Source: Geodermatophilus normandii (lineage in GTDB: Bacteria; Actinomycetota; Actinomycetes; Mycobacteriales; Geodermatophilaceae). Taken from it: DNA of 64,000 nucleotides. Each line of letters begins with the position of its first letter. Positions within the stretch are counted from its first letter, which is position 1. The notes below the pieces were generated by a model that was given only the letters and a program-made list of their open reading frames with translations, had not been told where the DNA came from and ran no database searches. Made by a program: the position numbers and the translations under genes. The DNA lies in assembly GCF_003182485.1 (NCBI RefSeq), contig NZ_QGTX01000001.1, positions 62,001-126,000 of the forward strand, given 5' to 3'. This document shows, piece after piece, positions 17,889-26,823 of the stretch.

Positions 17889-18236
17889 GTGGTGCTCGAG
17901 CTGATCATGGTGGCCGGCGTGCTCGTCGTCGCCCTGCCGGCGCTGTGGCTCGGCACCCGGGGGCTGACGCATCGCACCGGGCACTACAGCAGCGACGTGG
18001 GCGCCGACCGCGTCTCGCTCGTGCTGCTGGTCACGCTGCGCGCGCTCCTGCTGCTGCTGGTGCTGGTGCTGTCGGCCGTCACCCTCGTCTCCGCCGTCGG
18101 CGCGCTGGTCCGCGACCTGGAGCTGCCGAGCCTGGTGCTGGTCTTCTTCGTCCTCGACCTGCTGCTCGCGACCCTCGTGGTGCTCACCTTCGGCCGGCGG
18201 CGACCGCGTCCACGAGCGACCCCTGCAGCGCGGTGA
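17889..18236 (+). CDS. small membrane protein, unknown
   Basis: 115 residues with three hydrophobic helices (about 3-22, 43-70, 79-100) and a short basic C terminus. Not recognised. Third-position G+C and the upstream TACGGT box support it as a gene. Its last 53 bases overlap the convergent DUF2017 gene, so the 3' end of one coding region is antisense to the other. Confidence 0.65.
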   Translation: MVLELIMVAGVLVVALPALWLGTRGLTHRTGHYSSDVGADRVSLVLLVTLRALLLLLVLVLSAVTLVSAVGALVRDLELPSLVLVFFVLDLLLATLVVLTFGRRRPRPRATPAAR

Positions 18237-18672
18237 GCCAGTAGTAGACGGCCAGCTGCTGGCCCTCCTCGCCGGCCGGGTCCTCCGGCGGCTCGGTGTC
18301 CTCGGTGATCCCGATCCGCTCGCCCAGCGCCAGCCGCAGGTCGTTGGTGGTGCGCAGCCACGCGTCGGCCTGGTCGCGGTCGAGCCGCACCTCGCCGCCG
18401 TCGGCCGGCAGGCTGGCCCGGACGGCGGCCAGGTCGTCGGTCTTCCCCGACCGCAGCGCCGACTCCGTCAGCTCCCGGTAGTCCGCGGCGATCTCGGGGT
18501 CGGTGCGGTGGCCGGCGGGCAGCAGCCGCGCGATCACCGGGTCGCCGTCGACGTCGTCGGCGTCGGCCGTGAGCAGCTGCTCGAGCTGGTCGAGCAGCAG
18601 CCCGAGGACGCCGGCCTCGGCCGGCTCGAGCCGCGCGACGACGTCCCCGCGCCTGCGCCGGAACGGTCTCAT
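18184..18672 (-). CDS. DUF2017 domain-containing protein
   Basis: 162 residues. Starts [21 protein letters not shown] and has the LLDQLEQLL helix and [14 protein letters not shown] end typical of DUF2017, which follows clpS in most actinobacteria. Function is unknown; the fixed linkage suggests a role with ClpS or Clp proteolysis. The ATG at 18670-18672 overlaps the clpS stop (ATGA). Confidence 0.9.
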   Translation of the reverse strand: MRPFRRRRGDVVARLEPAEAGVLGLLLDQLEQLLTADADDVDGDPVIARLLPAGHRTDPEIAADYRELTESALRSGKTDDLAAVRASLPADGGEVRLDRDQADAWLRTTNDLRLALGERIGITEDTEPPEDPAGEEGQQLAVYYWLTALQGSLVDAVAAGRR

Positions 18673-18965
18673 GCGTCCTTCTGGTAGGTGGCCCACAGGC
18701 CGTAGGCGTGCAGCCGGCTGGTGTCGTGCTCCATCCGCTCGCGCGGGCCGGAGCTGACGACCGCCTTGCCGTCGTTGTGCACCTGCAGCATCAGCGTGGT
18801 CGCCGTCGGCTCGTCGTAGCCGAACAGCTCCCGCAGCACGTGGGTCACGTAGGTCATGAGGTTCACCGGGTCGTTCCAGACGATGGTGACCCAGGGCCGG
18901 TCGAGGTCTGCGGTCTCCTCGACCGTGGTCTCGGGCGTCCGTGTCGGCGCCAGGGGTCCGGCCAC
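18669..18965 (-). CDS. clpS: ClpS, ATP-dependent Clp protease adaptor
   Basis: 98 residues. It delivers N-degron proteins to the ClpA/ClpC-ClpP protease. Substrate-pocket residues are in [19 protein letters not shown], and the ClpS core [13 protein letters not shown] is present. The GTG at 18963-18965 is six bases after a TAGAGT box, predicting a leaderless transcript divergent from pncB. First gene of the clpS-DUF2017 pair. Confidence 0.96.
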   Translation of the reverse strand: MAGPLAPTRTPETTVEETADLDRPWVTIVWNDPVNLMTYVTHVLRELFGYDEPTATTLMLQVHNDGKAVVSSGPRERMEHDTSRLHAYGLWATYQKDA

Positions 18966-18971
18966 CCGTCC

Positions 18972-18977
18972 ACTCTA
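18972..18977 (-). promoter_or_regulatory. -10 box TAGAGT of clpS
   Basis: TAGAGT on the minus strand six bases before the GTG of clpS. Confidence 0.5.
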
Positions 18978-19024
18978 GGACGGCCGCTCCCCCCGCTTCC
19001 CGGGTGGAGACGCGGCGGCCGACC

Positions 19025-19030
19025 TAGAGT
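19025..19030 (+). promoter_or_regulatory. -10 box TAGAGT of pncB
   Basis: TAGAGT eight bases before the ATG of pncB, no ribosome site; it faces the identical box of clpS 47 bases away. Confidence 0.5.
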
Positions 19031-19038
19031 CCCGTGCC

Positions 19039-20322
19039 ATGCCGACGGGTCCCGCCCTGCTCACCGACCGGTACGAGCTGACCATGGTCGCCGCGGCCCT
19101 CGCCGACGGCACCGCCGACCGCGACTGCGTCTTCGAGGTCTTCGCCCGCCGCCTGCCGCACGGCCGCCGCTACGGCGTCGTCGCCGGCACCGGCCGCCTG
19201 CTCGAGCAGCTGCCGTCCTTCCGCTTCGGCGACGACGAGCTGGCCACGCTGCGCGAGCAGGGCCTCACCGACGCCCGGCTCCTCGACTGGCTGGCCGACT
19301 TCCGGTTCTCCGGCGACGTGGACGGCTACGCCGAGGGCGAGCTGTTCTTCCCCGGCTCGCCGGTGCTCACCGTGCGCGCGCCCTTCGCCGAGGGCGTGCT
19401 GCTCGAGACGCTGGTGCTCTCGGTCCTCAACCACGACAGCGCCATCGCCTCGGCCGCGGCCCGGATGGTCGGCGCGGCGTGCGAGCGGCCGTGCATCGAG
19501 ATGGGCTCGCGGCGCACGCACGAGCAGGCCGCGGTCGCGGCGGCGCGGGCAGCCCACCTCGTCGGCTTCGAGGCCAGCTCCAACCTCGAGGCGGGCCGGC
19601 GCTACCGGGTGCCGACGACGGGCACCAGCGCGCACGCGTTCACGCTCCTGCACGACGACGAGTCCGCCGCCTTCCGCGCGCAGGTCGACACCCTCGGCGT
19701 CGGAACCACGCTGCTGGTGGACACCTACGACGTCGCCAAGGGCATCGCCACGGCCGTCGAGGTGGCCGGCCCGCAGCTGGGCGCGATCCGGCTGGACTCC
19801 GGCGACCTGCCGACGCTGGCGACCGCCGCCCGCCGCCAGCTCGACGACCTCGGCGCGACCGGGACGCGGATCATCGTCACCAGCGACCTCGACGAGTACG
19901 CGATCGCCGGGCTCATGGCCGCGCCGGTCGACGGCTACGGCGTGGGCACCTCGCTGGTCACCGGCTCCGGCGCCCCGACCGCCGGGATGGTCTACAAGCT
20001 CGTCGAGCGCGACGGCGTCCCGGTGGCCAAGCGCTCCGAGGGCAAGAACTCCGTCGGCGGCCGCAAGACCGCCGTCCGCCGGCACGACGCCGACGGCACG
20101 GCGACCGCCGAGGTGGTCACCAGCGGGCCCGTGGAGCCGCGCGAGGGCGACCGGCAGCTCGTGGTCCCCCTGGTGCGCGGCGGCGAGGTGGTGTCGCCGT
20201 CGTCGCCGGCCGAGGCGCTGGCCGCCGCGGTGGAGCACCACCGACGGGTGCGGGATGCGCTGCCGCCGGAGGCATGGGCGCTGTCCCGCGGGGAACCGGT
20301 CCTGGAGACGGTGACGGCGTGA
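19039..20322 (+). CDS. pncB: nicotinate phosphoribosyltransferase
   Basis: 427 residues. It converts nicotinate and PRPP to nicotinate mononucleotide for NAD salvage. Signature segments are LLTDRYELTMVAAAL at the start, EMGSRRTHEQAA, the PRPP/phosphate loop IRLDSGDLP and GYGVGTSLVTG. It is followed at once by the nicotinamidase gene, which supplies nicotinate, so the pair forms a salvage operon. Confidence 0.96.
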   Translation: MPTGPALLTDRYELTMVAAALADGTADRDCVFEVFARRLPHGRRYGVVAGTGRLLEQLPSFRFGDDELATLREQGLTDARLLDWLADFRFSGDVDGYAEGELFFPGSPVLTVRAPFAEGVLLETLVLSVLNHDSAIASAAARMVGAACERPCIEMGSRRTHEQAAVAAARAAHLVGFEASSNLEAGRRYRVPTTGTSAHAFTLLHDDESAAFRAQVDTLGVGTTLLVDTYDVAKGIATAVEVAGPQLGAIRLDSGDLPTLATAARRQLDDLGATGTRIIVTSDLDEYAIAGLMAAPVDGYGVGTSLVTGSGAPTAGMVYKLVERDGVPVAKRSEGKNSVGGRKTAVRRHDADGTATAEVVTSGPVEPREGDRQLVVPLVRGGEVVSPSSPAEALAAAVEHHRRVRDALPPEAWALSRGEPVLETVTA

Positions 20323-20336
20323 ACGGAGGGTCCGGG

Positions 20337-20903
20337 GTGAGGCGCGCACTGCTGGTCGTGGACGTGCAGAACGACTTCTGCGAGGGCGGCAGCCTGGCCG
20401 TGGCCGGGGGCGCCGCGGTGGCCGGGGCGATCAGCGAGCACGTGCGGTCGGCCGGGTACGCGCACGTCGTCGCCACCCGGGACCACCACGTCGACCCGGG
20501 GGGCCACTTCGCCGAGCAGCCGGACTACCTGGAGACGTGGCCGGCGCACTGCGTCGCCGGCACCGGCGGGGCCGAGCTGCACCCGTCGCTGGACCGCGGG
20601 CCGATCGAGGCGGTGTTCGACAAGGGCGAGTACGCGGCGGCCTACTCCGGCTTCGAGGGCCGGGCCGACGGCGTGGGGCTGGCCGACTGGTTGCGCGAGC
20701 ACGGGGTCGACGCGGTCGACGTCGTCGGGATCGCGACCGACCACTGCGTGCGGGCCACCGCGCTCGACGCGGTCGCCGCCGGGTTCGCCACGCGCGTGCT
20801 GCTGCCCCTGACCGCCGGGGTGTCCGAGGCCTCGACCGACGCCGCCCTCGACGAGCTGCGCACCGCCGGAGTCGAGCTGGAGGGCACCGTCCACCGCCCG
20901 TGA
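20337..20903 (+). CDS. pncA: nicotinamidase / isochorismatase family
   Basis: 188 residues. It hydrolyses nicotinamide to nicotinate, the substrate of PncB just upstream. The catalytic triad is D9 (VVDVQNDF), K96 (DKGEY) and C137 (GIATDHCVRA); metal ligands fit D49, H51 and H57 (RDHHVDPGGHF). The GTG at 20337 was chosen because GGAGGG lies seven bases upstream; a GTG at 20319 overlapping the pncB stop (GTGA) is the alternative. Confidence 0.95.
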   Translation: MRRALLVVDVQNDFCEGGSLAVAGGAAVAGAISEHVRSAGYAHVVATRDHHVDPGGHFAEQPDYLETWPAHCVAGTGGAELHPSLDRGPIEAVFDKGEYAAAYSGFEGRADGVGLADWLREHGVDAVDVVGIATDHCVRATALDAVAAGFATRVLLPLTAGVSEASTDAALDELRTAGVELEGTVHRP

Positions 20904-20908
20904 CGTGA

Positions 20909-20926
20909 GCCGCCCCGCGAGGCGGC
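20909..20926 (+). terminator. hairpin after pncA
   Basis: GCCGCC, six-base loop, GGCGGC, six bases past the pncA stop; no T run. Confidence 0.4.
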
Positions 20927-20948
20927 GTGAGGAGTGGGGGCCGCAGGC

Positions 20949-20968
20949 TCCCGCGATCGAACGCGGGA
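20949..20968. terminator. hairpin between convergent pncA and serB
   Basis: TCCCGCG-ATCGAA-CGCGGGA, seven perfect pairs, placed to stop transcripts from either side. Confidence 0.5.
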
Positions 20969-21008
20969 AGGGCTCAGTGCAGCCGGGGGACGGCACCTGG
21001 CCGCGATG

Positions 21009-22298
21009 TCATCCGGAGGACGACGGTGTCGTCGCGTCCATCACCTCGTCCCTCGTGAAGCCGAGGACCTGCAGGACGGCGTCGAGGTAGGGCTGGTTCA
21101 GCGCGGTGTGCGCCTGCTCGCGCACGACGGGCTTGGCGTTGAAGGCGATGCCCAGCCCGGCGGCGTTGAGCATGTCGAGGTCGTTGGCGCCGTCGCCCAC
21201 CGCGACCGTCTGCTCCAGCGGGATCCCGTGCTCGGCGGCGAAGCGCGCCAGCGCCCGGGCCTTGCCCGCCCGGTCGACGATCTCGCCCTCCAGGCCGCCG
21301 GTGAGCCGCCCGTCGGCGACCTCGAGGGTGTTGGCCGCGGCGAAGTCGAGGCCGAGGGAGGCCGCGAGCGGGTCGGTGATCTGGCTGAAGCCGCCGCTGA
21401 CGATGCCGCAGCGGAAGCCGAGGCGCTGCAGTGTGCGGATCAGCGTGCGGGCGCCCGGCGTCAGCTCCAGGTGCTCGCGCACCTCGTCGAGGACCTCCAC
21501 CGGCAGGCCCGCCAGCGTGGCCACGCGCGCCCGGAGCGACTCGGCGAAGTCCAGCTCGCCGTTCATGGCCGCGGCGGTGATCCGGGCGACCTCGGCGGCC
21601 CGCCCGGCGCGGGCGGCGAGCTCGTCGATGACCTCGCCGCGCACGAGCGTCGAGTCCACGTCGAGGACGATCAGCCGCTTGCTGCGCCGGGCCAGCCCGA
21701 CCTGCTCGACGGCGATGTCGGCACCGGTGGAGGCGGCGACGGCGGCCAGGGCGGTCCGCAGCTCGGTGGCACCGGCCCCCGAGACGGTCAGCTCCAGGCT
21801 GGTGACCGGATGGTCCGACAGTCGCCGGATCGCGTCGATGTTGCCGCCGACGCCGGCGATCGCCGTGGCCGCGCCGGCGACCGCGGACGGCGGCACCGGG
21901 CGCCCCAGCAGGATGACGTGGTGCGGGCGGCCGGCCGGCGTCCCCCGTCCGCCGCGGCCGGAGGCGGCCTGCACCTCGACGCGGACGCCGGTGGCCCGCG
22001 CGACGCCGTCGGCGAGGCGGCCGAGCGCGGCGAGGAAGGTGGTCCCGTCCACCGGACCCTCGTGCGTCGGCAGGGCGCCGACGACCACGCCGAGGACCAG
22101 CTGCCCGTGCACGACGACCTGCTCGACGTCGACCACCTCGACCGGCGGGACGCCGTCGCCGCCCTGCGCCAGCGCCCCGAACAGGCGAGCGGTCACCCCC
22201 GGCCGGTCGGCGCCGGTGACGGTGAGCAGCGCCCCGGGCCGCGGGGCGGCGGGCTCCGGCGGGACGCGGGGGGCGGGGTCGAGCGGCACGGCCGTCAT
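21009..22298 (-). CDS. serB: phosphoserine phosphatase SerB with N-terminal ACT domains
   Basis: 429 residues. It makes serine from phosphoserine. Residues 22-110 and about 125-200 are two ACT-type regulatory domains (LLTVTGADRPGVTARLF, HHVILLG); the HAD phosphatase core follows with DVDSTLVRGEV (D213, D215), GIVSGGFSQI and VAVGDGANDLDML. This is the SerB2 layout of mycobacteria, where ACT domains give serine feedback. The same serB-ctaD neighbourhood exists there. The ATG at 22296-22298 is preceded by poor ribosome-site sequence. Confidence 0.95.
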   Translation of the reverse strand: MTAVPLDPAPRVPPEPAAPRPGALLTVTGADRPGVTARLFGALAQGGDGVPPVEVVDVEQVVVHGQLVLGVVVGALPTHEGPVDGTTFLAALGRLADGVARATGVRVEVQAASGRGGRGTPAGRPHHVILLGRPVPPSAVAGAATAIAGVGGNIDAIRRLSDHPVTSLELTVSGAGATELRTALAAVAASTGADIAVEQVGLARRSKRLIVLDVDSTLVRGEVIDELAARAGRAAEVARITAAAMNGELDFAESLRARVATLAGLPVEVLDEVREHLELTPGARTLIRTLQRLGFRCGIVSGGFSQITDPLAASLGLDFAAANTLEVADGRLTGGLEGEIVDRAGKARALARFAAEHGIPLEQTVAVGDGANDLDMLNAAGLGIAFNAKPVVREQAHTALNQPYLDAVLQVLGFTRDEVMDATTPSSSG

Positions 22299-22351
22299 CG
22301 TGCCGCACCGCTCCGCGCCCTCCCCCGGCCGGTCGGGCCCCGGTGGACGCG

Positions 22352-22387
22352 GCGACGCCCCGCCGGCCGGAGCCGACGGGGCGTCGC
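22352..22387. terminator. strong hairpin between ctaD and serB
   Basis: GCGACGCCCCG and CGGGGCGTCGC, eleven perfect pairs with a 14-base loop, 21 bases beyond the ctaD stop. No T run, as is common in actinobacteria. Confidence 0.65.
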
Positions 22388-22407
22388 AGGGGACCGCGTG
22401 CCGTCTG

Positions 22408-24165
22408 TCAGAACGGGTCCGGGTCGTTGGGACCCTGACGCGCACCGGTGCCGCCGGCGAGTTCGCTCACGCCGCCGTACGGCTCGTGCCGCTTGCCGAC
22501 GTGGGCCTCGCGGTGCAGCCGCTCGATGAGGTGCGGGTAGTGCGCCTCGAACGCCGGGCGCTCCGACCGGATCCGCGGGATCTCGGTGAAGTTGTGCCGC
22601 GGCGGCGGCGAGGAGGTGGCCCACTCCAGCGAGTTGCCGTGGCCCCACGGGTCGTCGCGCAGCGCGAGCCGGCCGTACTTCCACGACTTCGCCACGTTGT
22701 AGAGGAACGGGATCGTGGAGGCCCCCAGGACGAACGAGCCGATCGTCGAGATGACGTGCAGCGTCGTGAAGTTGTCCGTGGGCAGGTAGTCGACGTACCG
22801 GCGCGGCATGCCCTGGGTGCCCAGCCAGTGCTGGACCAGGAACGTGGCGTGGAAGCCGATGAACGTCAGCCAGAAGTGCAGCTTGCCCAGCCGCTCGTCC
22901 ATCATCCGGCCGGCCATCTTCGGGAACCAGAAGTAGATGCCCGCGTAGGCGGCGAACACCACGGTGCCGAAGACCACGTAGTGGAAGTGGGCGACGACGA
23001 AGTAGCTGTCGTTGACGTGCCAGTCCAGCGGCGGGCTGCCCAGCAGCACGCCGGTGAGCCCGCCCAGGAGGAAGGTCACCAGGAAGCCGATCGAGAACAG
23101 CATCGGCGTCTCGAACGTCAGCTGGCCGCGCCACATGGTGCCGATCCAGTTGAAGAACTTGATGCCGGTCGGGACCGCGATCAGGTACGTCAGGAAGGAG
23201 AAGAACGGCAGCAGGATCGCGCCGGTGGCGAACATGTGGTGCGCCCACACCGTGACCGACAGCGCGGCGATCAGCAGGGTCGCGCCGACCATGCCCTTGT
23301 AGCCGAACAGCGGCTTGCGGCTGAACACCGGGATGATCTCGGTGATGATGCCGAAGAACGGCAGCGCGATGATGTAGACCTCGGGATGGCCGAAGAACCA
23401 GAACAGGTGCTGCCACAGCATCGGGCCGCCGTTCTCGTCGGAGAAGACGAGCGCGCCGAGGTTGCGGTCGGCCAGCATGGCCATGATCGCCGCGGTCAGG
23501 ATCGGGAATGCGAACAGCACCAGCAGGCTGGTGACCAGCGTGTTCCAGGTGAAGATCGGCATCCGGAACAGGGTCATGCCCGGCGCCCGCAGGCAGGCGA
23601 TCGTGGTGATGAAGTTGACCGCGCCGAGGATCGTGCCCAGACCGCTGACGGCCAGGCCCGCGAACCACATGTTGGCGCCGACACCCGGGCTGTGCACCGC
23701 GTCGGAGAGCGGGGCGTAGGCGTACCAGCCGAAGTCGGCGGCACCGTTGGGCGTGAGGAAGCCCCCGACGGCGATCGCGCTGCCGAAGAAGAACAGCCAG
23801 AAGGACAGCGCGTTCAGCCGCGGGAACGCGACGTCGGGCGCACCGATCTGCAGCGGCATGATCAGGTTCGAGAACGCGAAGAACAGCGGCGTCGCGAACA
23901 TCAGCAGCATGACGGTGCCGTGCATCGTGACCAGCTGGTTGTACTGCTCCGGGGACAGGAACTGCAGCCCGGGCTGGCCGAGCTCACCGCGGATGAGCAT
24001 GGCCATGAGGCCACCCACGAGGAACCAGGCGAACGAGGTGGCCATGTACATCAGGCCGATGGTCTTGTGGTCCGTGGTCCGCAGCAGGTTGGAGAGCCGC
24101 GCACCCCGCTGGACCTCGCGAGCCGGGCTGGGCCGGCTCACGATCGGTGCAGGCGCGATCGTCAC
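22408..24165 (-). CDS. ctaD: cytochrome c oxidase subunit I
   Basis: 585 residues. Catalytic subunit of the aa3-type terminal oxidase in the membrane, with about 12 helices. Heme and copper ligands are visible in [27 protein letters not shown] (Cu-B His and cross-linked Tyr), WAHHMF and [12 protein letters not shown]. The GTG at 24163-24165 follows TAAGCT by six bases, so it is probably leaderless. Other subunits are elsewhere; a CtaG-like assembly factor is at 29145. Confidence 0.97.
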   Translation of the reverse strand: MTIAPAPIVSRPSPAREVQRGARLSNLLRTTDHKTIGLMYMATSFAWFLVGGLMAMLIRGELGQPGLQFLSPEQYNQLVTMHGTVMLLMFATPLFFAFSNLIMPLQIGAPDVAFPRLNALSFWLFFFGSAIAVGGFLTPNGAADFGWYAYAPLSDAVHSPGVGANMWFAGLAVSGLGTILGAVNFITTIACLRAPGMTLFRMPIFTWNTLVTSLLVLFAFPILTAAIMAMLADRNLGALVFSDENGGPMLWQHLFWFFGHPEVYIIALPFFGIITEIIPVFSRKPLFGYKGMVGATLLIAALSVTVWAHHMFATGAILLPFFSFLTYLIAVPTGIKFFNWIGTMWRGQLTFETPMLFSIGFLVTFLLGGLTGVLLGSPPLDWHVNDSYFVVAHFHYVVFGTVVFAAYAGIYFWFPKMAGRMMDERLGKLHFWLTFIGFHATFLVQHWLGTQGMPRRYVDYLPTDNFTTLHVISTIGSFVLGASTIPFLYNVAKSWKYGRLALRDDPWGHGNSLEWATSSPPPRHNFTEIPRIRSERPAFEAHYPHLIERLHREAHVGKRHEPYGGVSELAGGTGARQGPNDPDPF

Positions 24166-24171
24166 GGCCGC

Positions 24172-24177
24172 AGCTTA
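24172..24177 (-). promoter_or_regulatory. -10 box TAAGCT of ctaD
   Basis: TAAGCT on the minus strand six bases before the ctaD GTG. Confidence 0.5.
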
Positions 24178-24285
24178 GACCGTGCCCAGGAGGCCCGTCG
24201 GGCTGACCGGACAGGCGCGCCGCCGCACGGAGCGTGCACCCCGGCACTCTCCCGGGTGACGTCGTGGTCACGTCATGATCACGAT

Positions 24286-24311
24286 GGTTTCCGCCCTGCT
24301 CAGACCGGGAA
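24286..24311 (+). promoter_or_regulatory. sigma-B/sigma-F-type promoter of glsB
   Basis: GGTTT (24286-24290), 16-base spacer, GGGAA (24307-24311), close to the GGTTT-N15-17-GGGTA consensus of actinobacterial stress sigma factors. It predicts stress or stationary-phase expression of the downstream GlsB protein, with a leader of about 60 bases. Confidence 0.5.
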
Positions 24312-24377
24312 CAGGACCGTCCGACCCTGGAGATCCCAGGCACGGCCACCCCCGGCCATTCCTCTCAGGAGGTCCTG

Positions 24378-24659
24378 ATGGAGCTTCTCTGGAACATCAT
24401 CGTGCTGATCGTGGTCGGCGCCATCGCCGGCTTCATCGCACGGGCCGTCGTCCCCGGCAAGCAGTCCATGAGCGTCGGGATGACCATCGTCCTCGGCATC
24501 GTCGGCTCCCTCGTCGGCAACCTGCTCGGCAGCCTGATCTTCGAGCCGCACCGCTTCGAGATCGGCACCTCCGGGATCATCGGCTCCATCATCGGCGCCA
24601 TCGTGGTCCTGCTCGTCTACGTCTTCGCGACGCGGGGACGCAGCCGCGCCGTCCGCTGA
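24378..24659 (+). CDS. GlsB/YeaQ/YmgE family stress-response membrane protein
   Basis: 93 residues, transglycosylase-associated-protein family. Three helices: NIIVLIVVGAIAGFIARAVV, VGMTIVLGIVGSLVGNLLG and IIGSIIGAIVVLLVYVF. The GAIAGFIAR and GIVGSLVGN glycine motifs are diagnostic. Such proteins are induced by envelope stress; their biochemical role is unknown. AGGAGG is seven bases before the ATG. The promoter looks sigma-B-like. Confidence 0.93.
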   Translation: MELLWNIIVLIVVGAIAGFIARAVVPGKQSMSVGMTIVLGIVGSLVGNLLGSLIFEPHRFEIGTSGIIGSIIGAIVVLLVYVFATRGRSRAVR

Positions 24660-24708
24660 CGCAGCCTGCTCCGGCGCCTCGGGGGACGGCGGAGCAGCGA
24701 GCACGCCC

Positions 24709-24743
24709 AGGAGGGGCCCGGCCGTCACGGCCGGGCCCCTCCT
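24709..24743. terminator. bidirectional terminator, perfect 16-bp stem
   Basis: AGGAGGGGCCCGGCCG, loop TCA, then the exact complement. It lies between convergent glsB and the methyltransferase and covers the last codons of the latter. Confidence 0.75.
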
Positions 24744-25606
24744 GCGTCCCCGGGGACCGTCCAGGTCGTGACGTCGACGGCGAGGGTCGCCCGCACCCGC
24801 TCCGGCAGCCCGGCGACGGCGGCCGCCAGCCGTTCCGGCGTCAGGTGCCGCGCGTGCGGGCCCATCCCCACGACCGTCCCCACGGTGCGGCGGTCGAGGT
24901 CGAGCTCCTCGCGGTGCCGCACCCGCCCGGCCGCGACCAGGTGCGGCTCCAGGGCCGCCGCCAGCCGGGCCTCCTTGTCCGGGTCCACCCGCAGCAGGCC
25001 CAGCGGCTCCACGAGCTCGGCCAGGTGCTCGCGCGCGGGGGTGACCACCACGAGCCGGCCGCCGGGGCGCAGCACCCGCGCGGTCTCCGGGCCGTTGCGC
25101 GGGGCGAAGACCACCGTCACCCGGTCGACGGCGGCGTCGCGGACGGGGAGCCGCGCCCACGTGTCGGCGACGACCGCGATCACGCGGGGCGAGACCCCGG
25201 CCGCCCGGCGGGCCGCGTACCGCGAGGAGTCGAGGACCACCCCGACGGCGTCGGGCAGCCGGTCGAGGACCCCCGCCAGGTGGTGCCCGGTGCCGCCGCC
25301 GAGGTCGAGGACGGCCTCCACCGGCCCCTCCCCCGCCGCGACGGCGTCGGCGAGGACCCGGGTCAGGCCGGCGTACGTGCCGGCGGAGAGCACGTCGGCG
25401 CGGTCGGCGACCATCGCGGCGGTGTCGCCGGTGGGCGGGGTGTGCCGCGGCGGCAGCAGCGTCACGTGCCCCTGCCGCGCCCGGTCGAAGGAGTGCCCGG
25501 CCGGGCAGCGCAGACCCGTGTCGCCGGGCAGGGCCGCCAGCCGCGCACCGCAGACCGGGCAGGCCAGCAGGGCCACCGCCCGCGGCGGCCAGGGCCGCCG
25601 GCTCAC
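24725..25606 (-). CDS. RlmA-like 23S rRNA (guanine-N1)-methyltransferase
   Basis: 293 residues. An N-terminal zinc finger (C16, C19, C32, H36: ACPVCG and RCPAGHSFD) is followed by QGHVTLLPP and a class I SAM fold with LDLGGGTGHH. This is the RlmA(I)/TlrB/MmyT architecture; members methylate G745 or G748 of 23S rRNA, TlrB giving tylosin resistance. The usual NPP-type catalytic loop appears as FAPRNGPE. Housekeeping methylation and self-resistance are both possible. Its GTG overlaps the MFS stop (GTGA). Confidence 0.85.
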   Translation of the reverse strand: MSRRPWPPRAVALLACPVCGARLAALPGDTGLRCPAGHSFDRARQGHVTLLPPRHTPPTGDTAAMVADRADVLSAGTYAGLTRVLADAVAAGEGPVEAVLDLGGGTGHHLAGVLDRLPDAVGVVLDSSRYAARRAAGVSPRVIAVVADTWARLPVRDAAVDRVTVVFAPRNGPETARVLRPGGRLVVVTPAREHLAELVEPLGLLRVDPDKEARLAAALEPHLVAAGRVRHREELDLDRRTVGTVVGMGPHARHLTPERLAAAVAGLPERVRATLAVDVTTWTVPGDAGGARP

Positions 25607-26823
25607 CGGGCGCCCGCGGCGACGGCCGGCCGCTCGGCCGCCGGGCCGGGGACGACGCCGACGGCCCCTGCCGCGGCGGCCGCGCCGAGGGCGAACGCCG
25701 CCGGGTAGCCGGGGCCGCCGTCGGCCAGGAGCGCCGCCAGCGGGACGGTCAGCGCCGCCGCCAGGTTCTGCACGGTGTTGTGCGCGCCGAGCGCCCGCCC
25801 CGCCCACGCGCTCCCGGCCTGCTCGGCCACCGAGGTGAAGGCCACCCCGTTGGGGCTGACCGTGGCCACCGCCGCCAGGGCCACCGCGACCGCGGCCGCC
25901 GCGGGCCCGAGGACGTCCGGGGTCAGGGCGGCGACGACCGCGAGCAGTCCGACGACCACCGCCACCGCGACCGCGACCTGCCGCAGCGGCCCCAGCCGGC
26001 TGCCCACCCGGTCCGACCAGGTCCCCGCACCCAGCCGCGCGGCGACGCCACCGACCTGGGTGACCGCCAGCAGCGTGCCCGCCCCGGCCGCACTCCAGCC
26101 GGCCTCGCGCACCAGCCAGTCGAAGGCGAGGCCGGCGACGGCGAACTGCGGCACCACCAGCAGCGTGCTGGCCGCGTGCACCCGCCACAGGACGGGGCCG
26201 CGGTAGGGCGAGGGCGGACGAGGGGCGCCGTCGGTGCGCGGCGGGCGGGCGGGGTCGCGGACGAGCAGGCCGACGAGCACGGCGGTGACCGCGCAGCCGG
26301 CCGCGAGGAACGCGAAGGCGCCGCCGGGGCCCTCGGTCGCGAGCCGCGGGAGCACGAGGGCGGCCAGTCCGACGCCCAGCGGCTGCCCGGCCTGCCGGAT
26401 CCCCATCGCGAGGCCCCGCTGCCCGGGCGGGAACCAGCCGAGCACCAGCCGGCCGCTGGCGGCGTGCACCGACGCGCTCCCCGCCCCGGCCAGCAGCAGC
26501 CACAGCCCGGTGGGCACGGCGGCGTCGGCCAGGGCGGCCCCGGTCAGGGCCGCGGCGGCCACGGCGAGCCCGCAGGAGAGCACCAGGCGCTCGCCGTACC
26601 GGTCGGCGAGGACACCCCAGGCGAGCAGCGCGCAGACCAGGCCGGCGGTGGGCGCGGCGACCAGCAGGCTGACCTGCGGGAGCGACAGCCCCTCGCCGCG
26701 CAGCGCCACGGTGAGGAAGGGCAGCCCGTTCTGCGCCGCGCAGGCGGCGACCAGGCCGGTGAGGCCCACGAGGAGGTGGCGCCAGCGGGCGGCCGGCGGG
26801 GACGCCGTCGGGACGGCCGTCAC
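25603..26823 (-). CDS. MFS transporter
   Basis: 406 residues with 12 predicted helices. The motif between helices 2 and 3 is GVLADRYGERLVL. The sequence resembles sugar-phosphate/nitrate or drug-type MFS carriers (FPPGQRGLAMGIRQAGQPLG), direction uncertain. Second gene of a tightly coupled three-gene operon: phosphoesterase, MFS, RlmA-like, each pair joined by a GTGA overlap. If the methyltransferase confers resistance, this could be its efflux partner. Confidence 0.9.
   Translation of the reverse strand: MTAVPTASPPAARWRHLLVGLTGLVAACAAQNGLPFLTVALRGEGLSLPQVSLLVAAPTAGLVCALLAWGVLADRYGERLVLSCGLAVAAAALTGAALADAAVPTGLWLLLAGAGSASVHAASGRLVLGWFPPGQRGLAMGIRQAGQPLGVGLAALVLPRLATEGPGGAFAFLAAGCAVTAVLVGLLVRDPARPPRTDGAPRPPSPYRGPVLWRVHAASTLLVVPQFAVAGLAFDWLVREAGWSAAGAGTLLAVTQVGGVAARLGAGTWSDRVGSRLGPLRQVAVAVAVVVGLLAVVAALTPDVLGPAAAAVAVALAAVATVSPNGVAFTSVAEQAGSAWAGRALGAHNTVQNLAAALTVPLAALLADGGPGYPAAFALGAAAAAGAVGVVPGPAAERPAVAAGAR

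Noticed and set aside
21106..24378. Open frame of over 1000 codons antisense to serB and ctaD
   Set aside because: Composition is Arg/Glu/His/Gln-rich nonsense, typical of the antisense frame of high-G+C genes; ctaD and serB are unmistakable.
24725..25606. Antibiotic self-resistance gene cluster
   Set aside because: The methyltransferase and exporter fit resistance, but no biosynthetic genes are in the window, so no cluster can be claimed.
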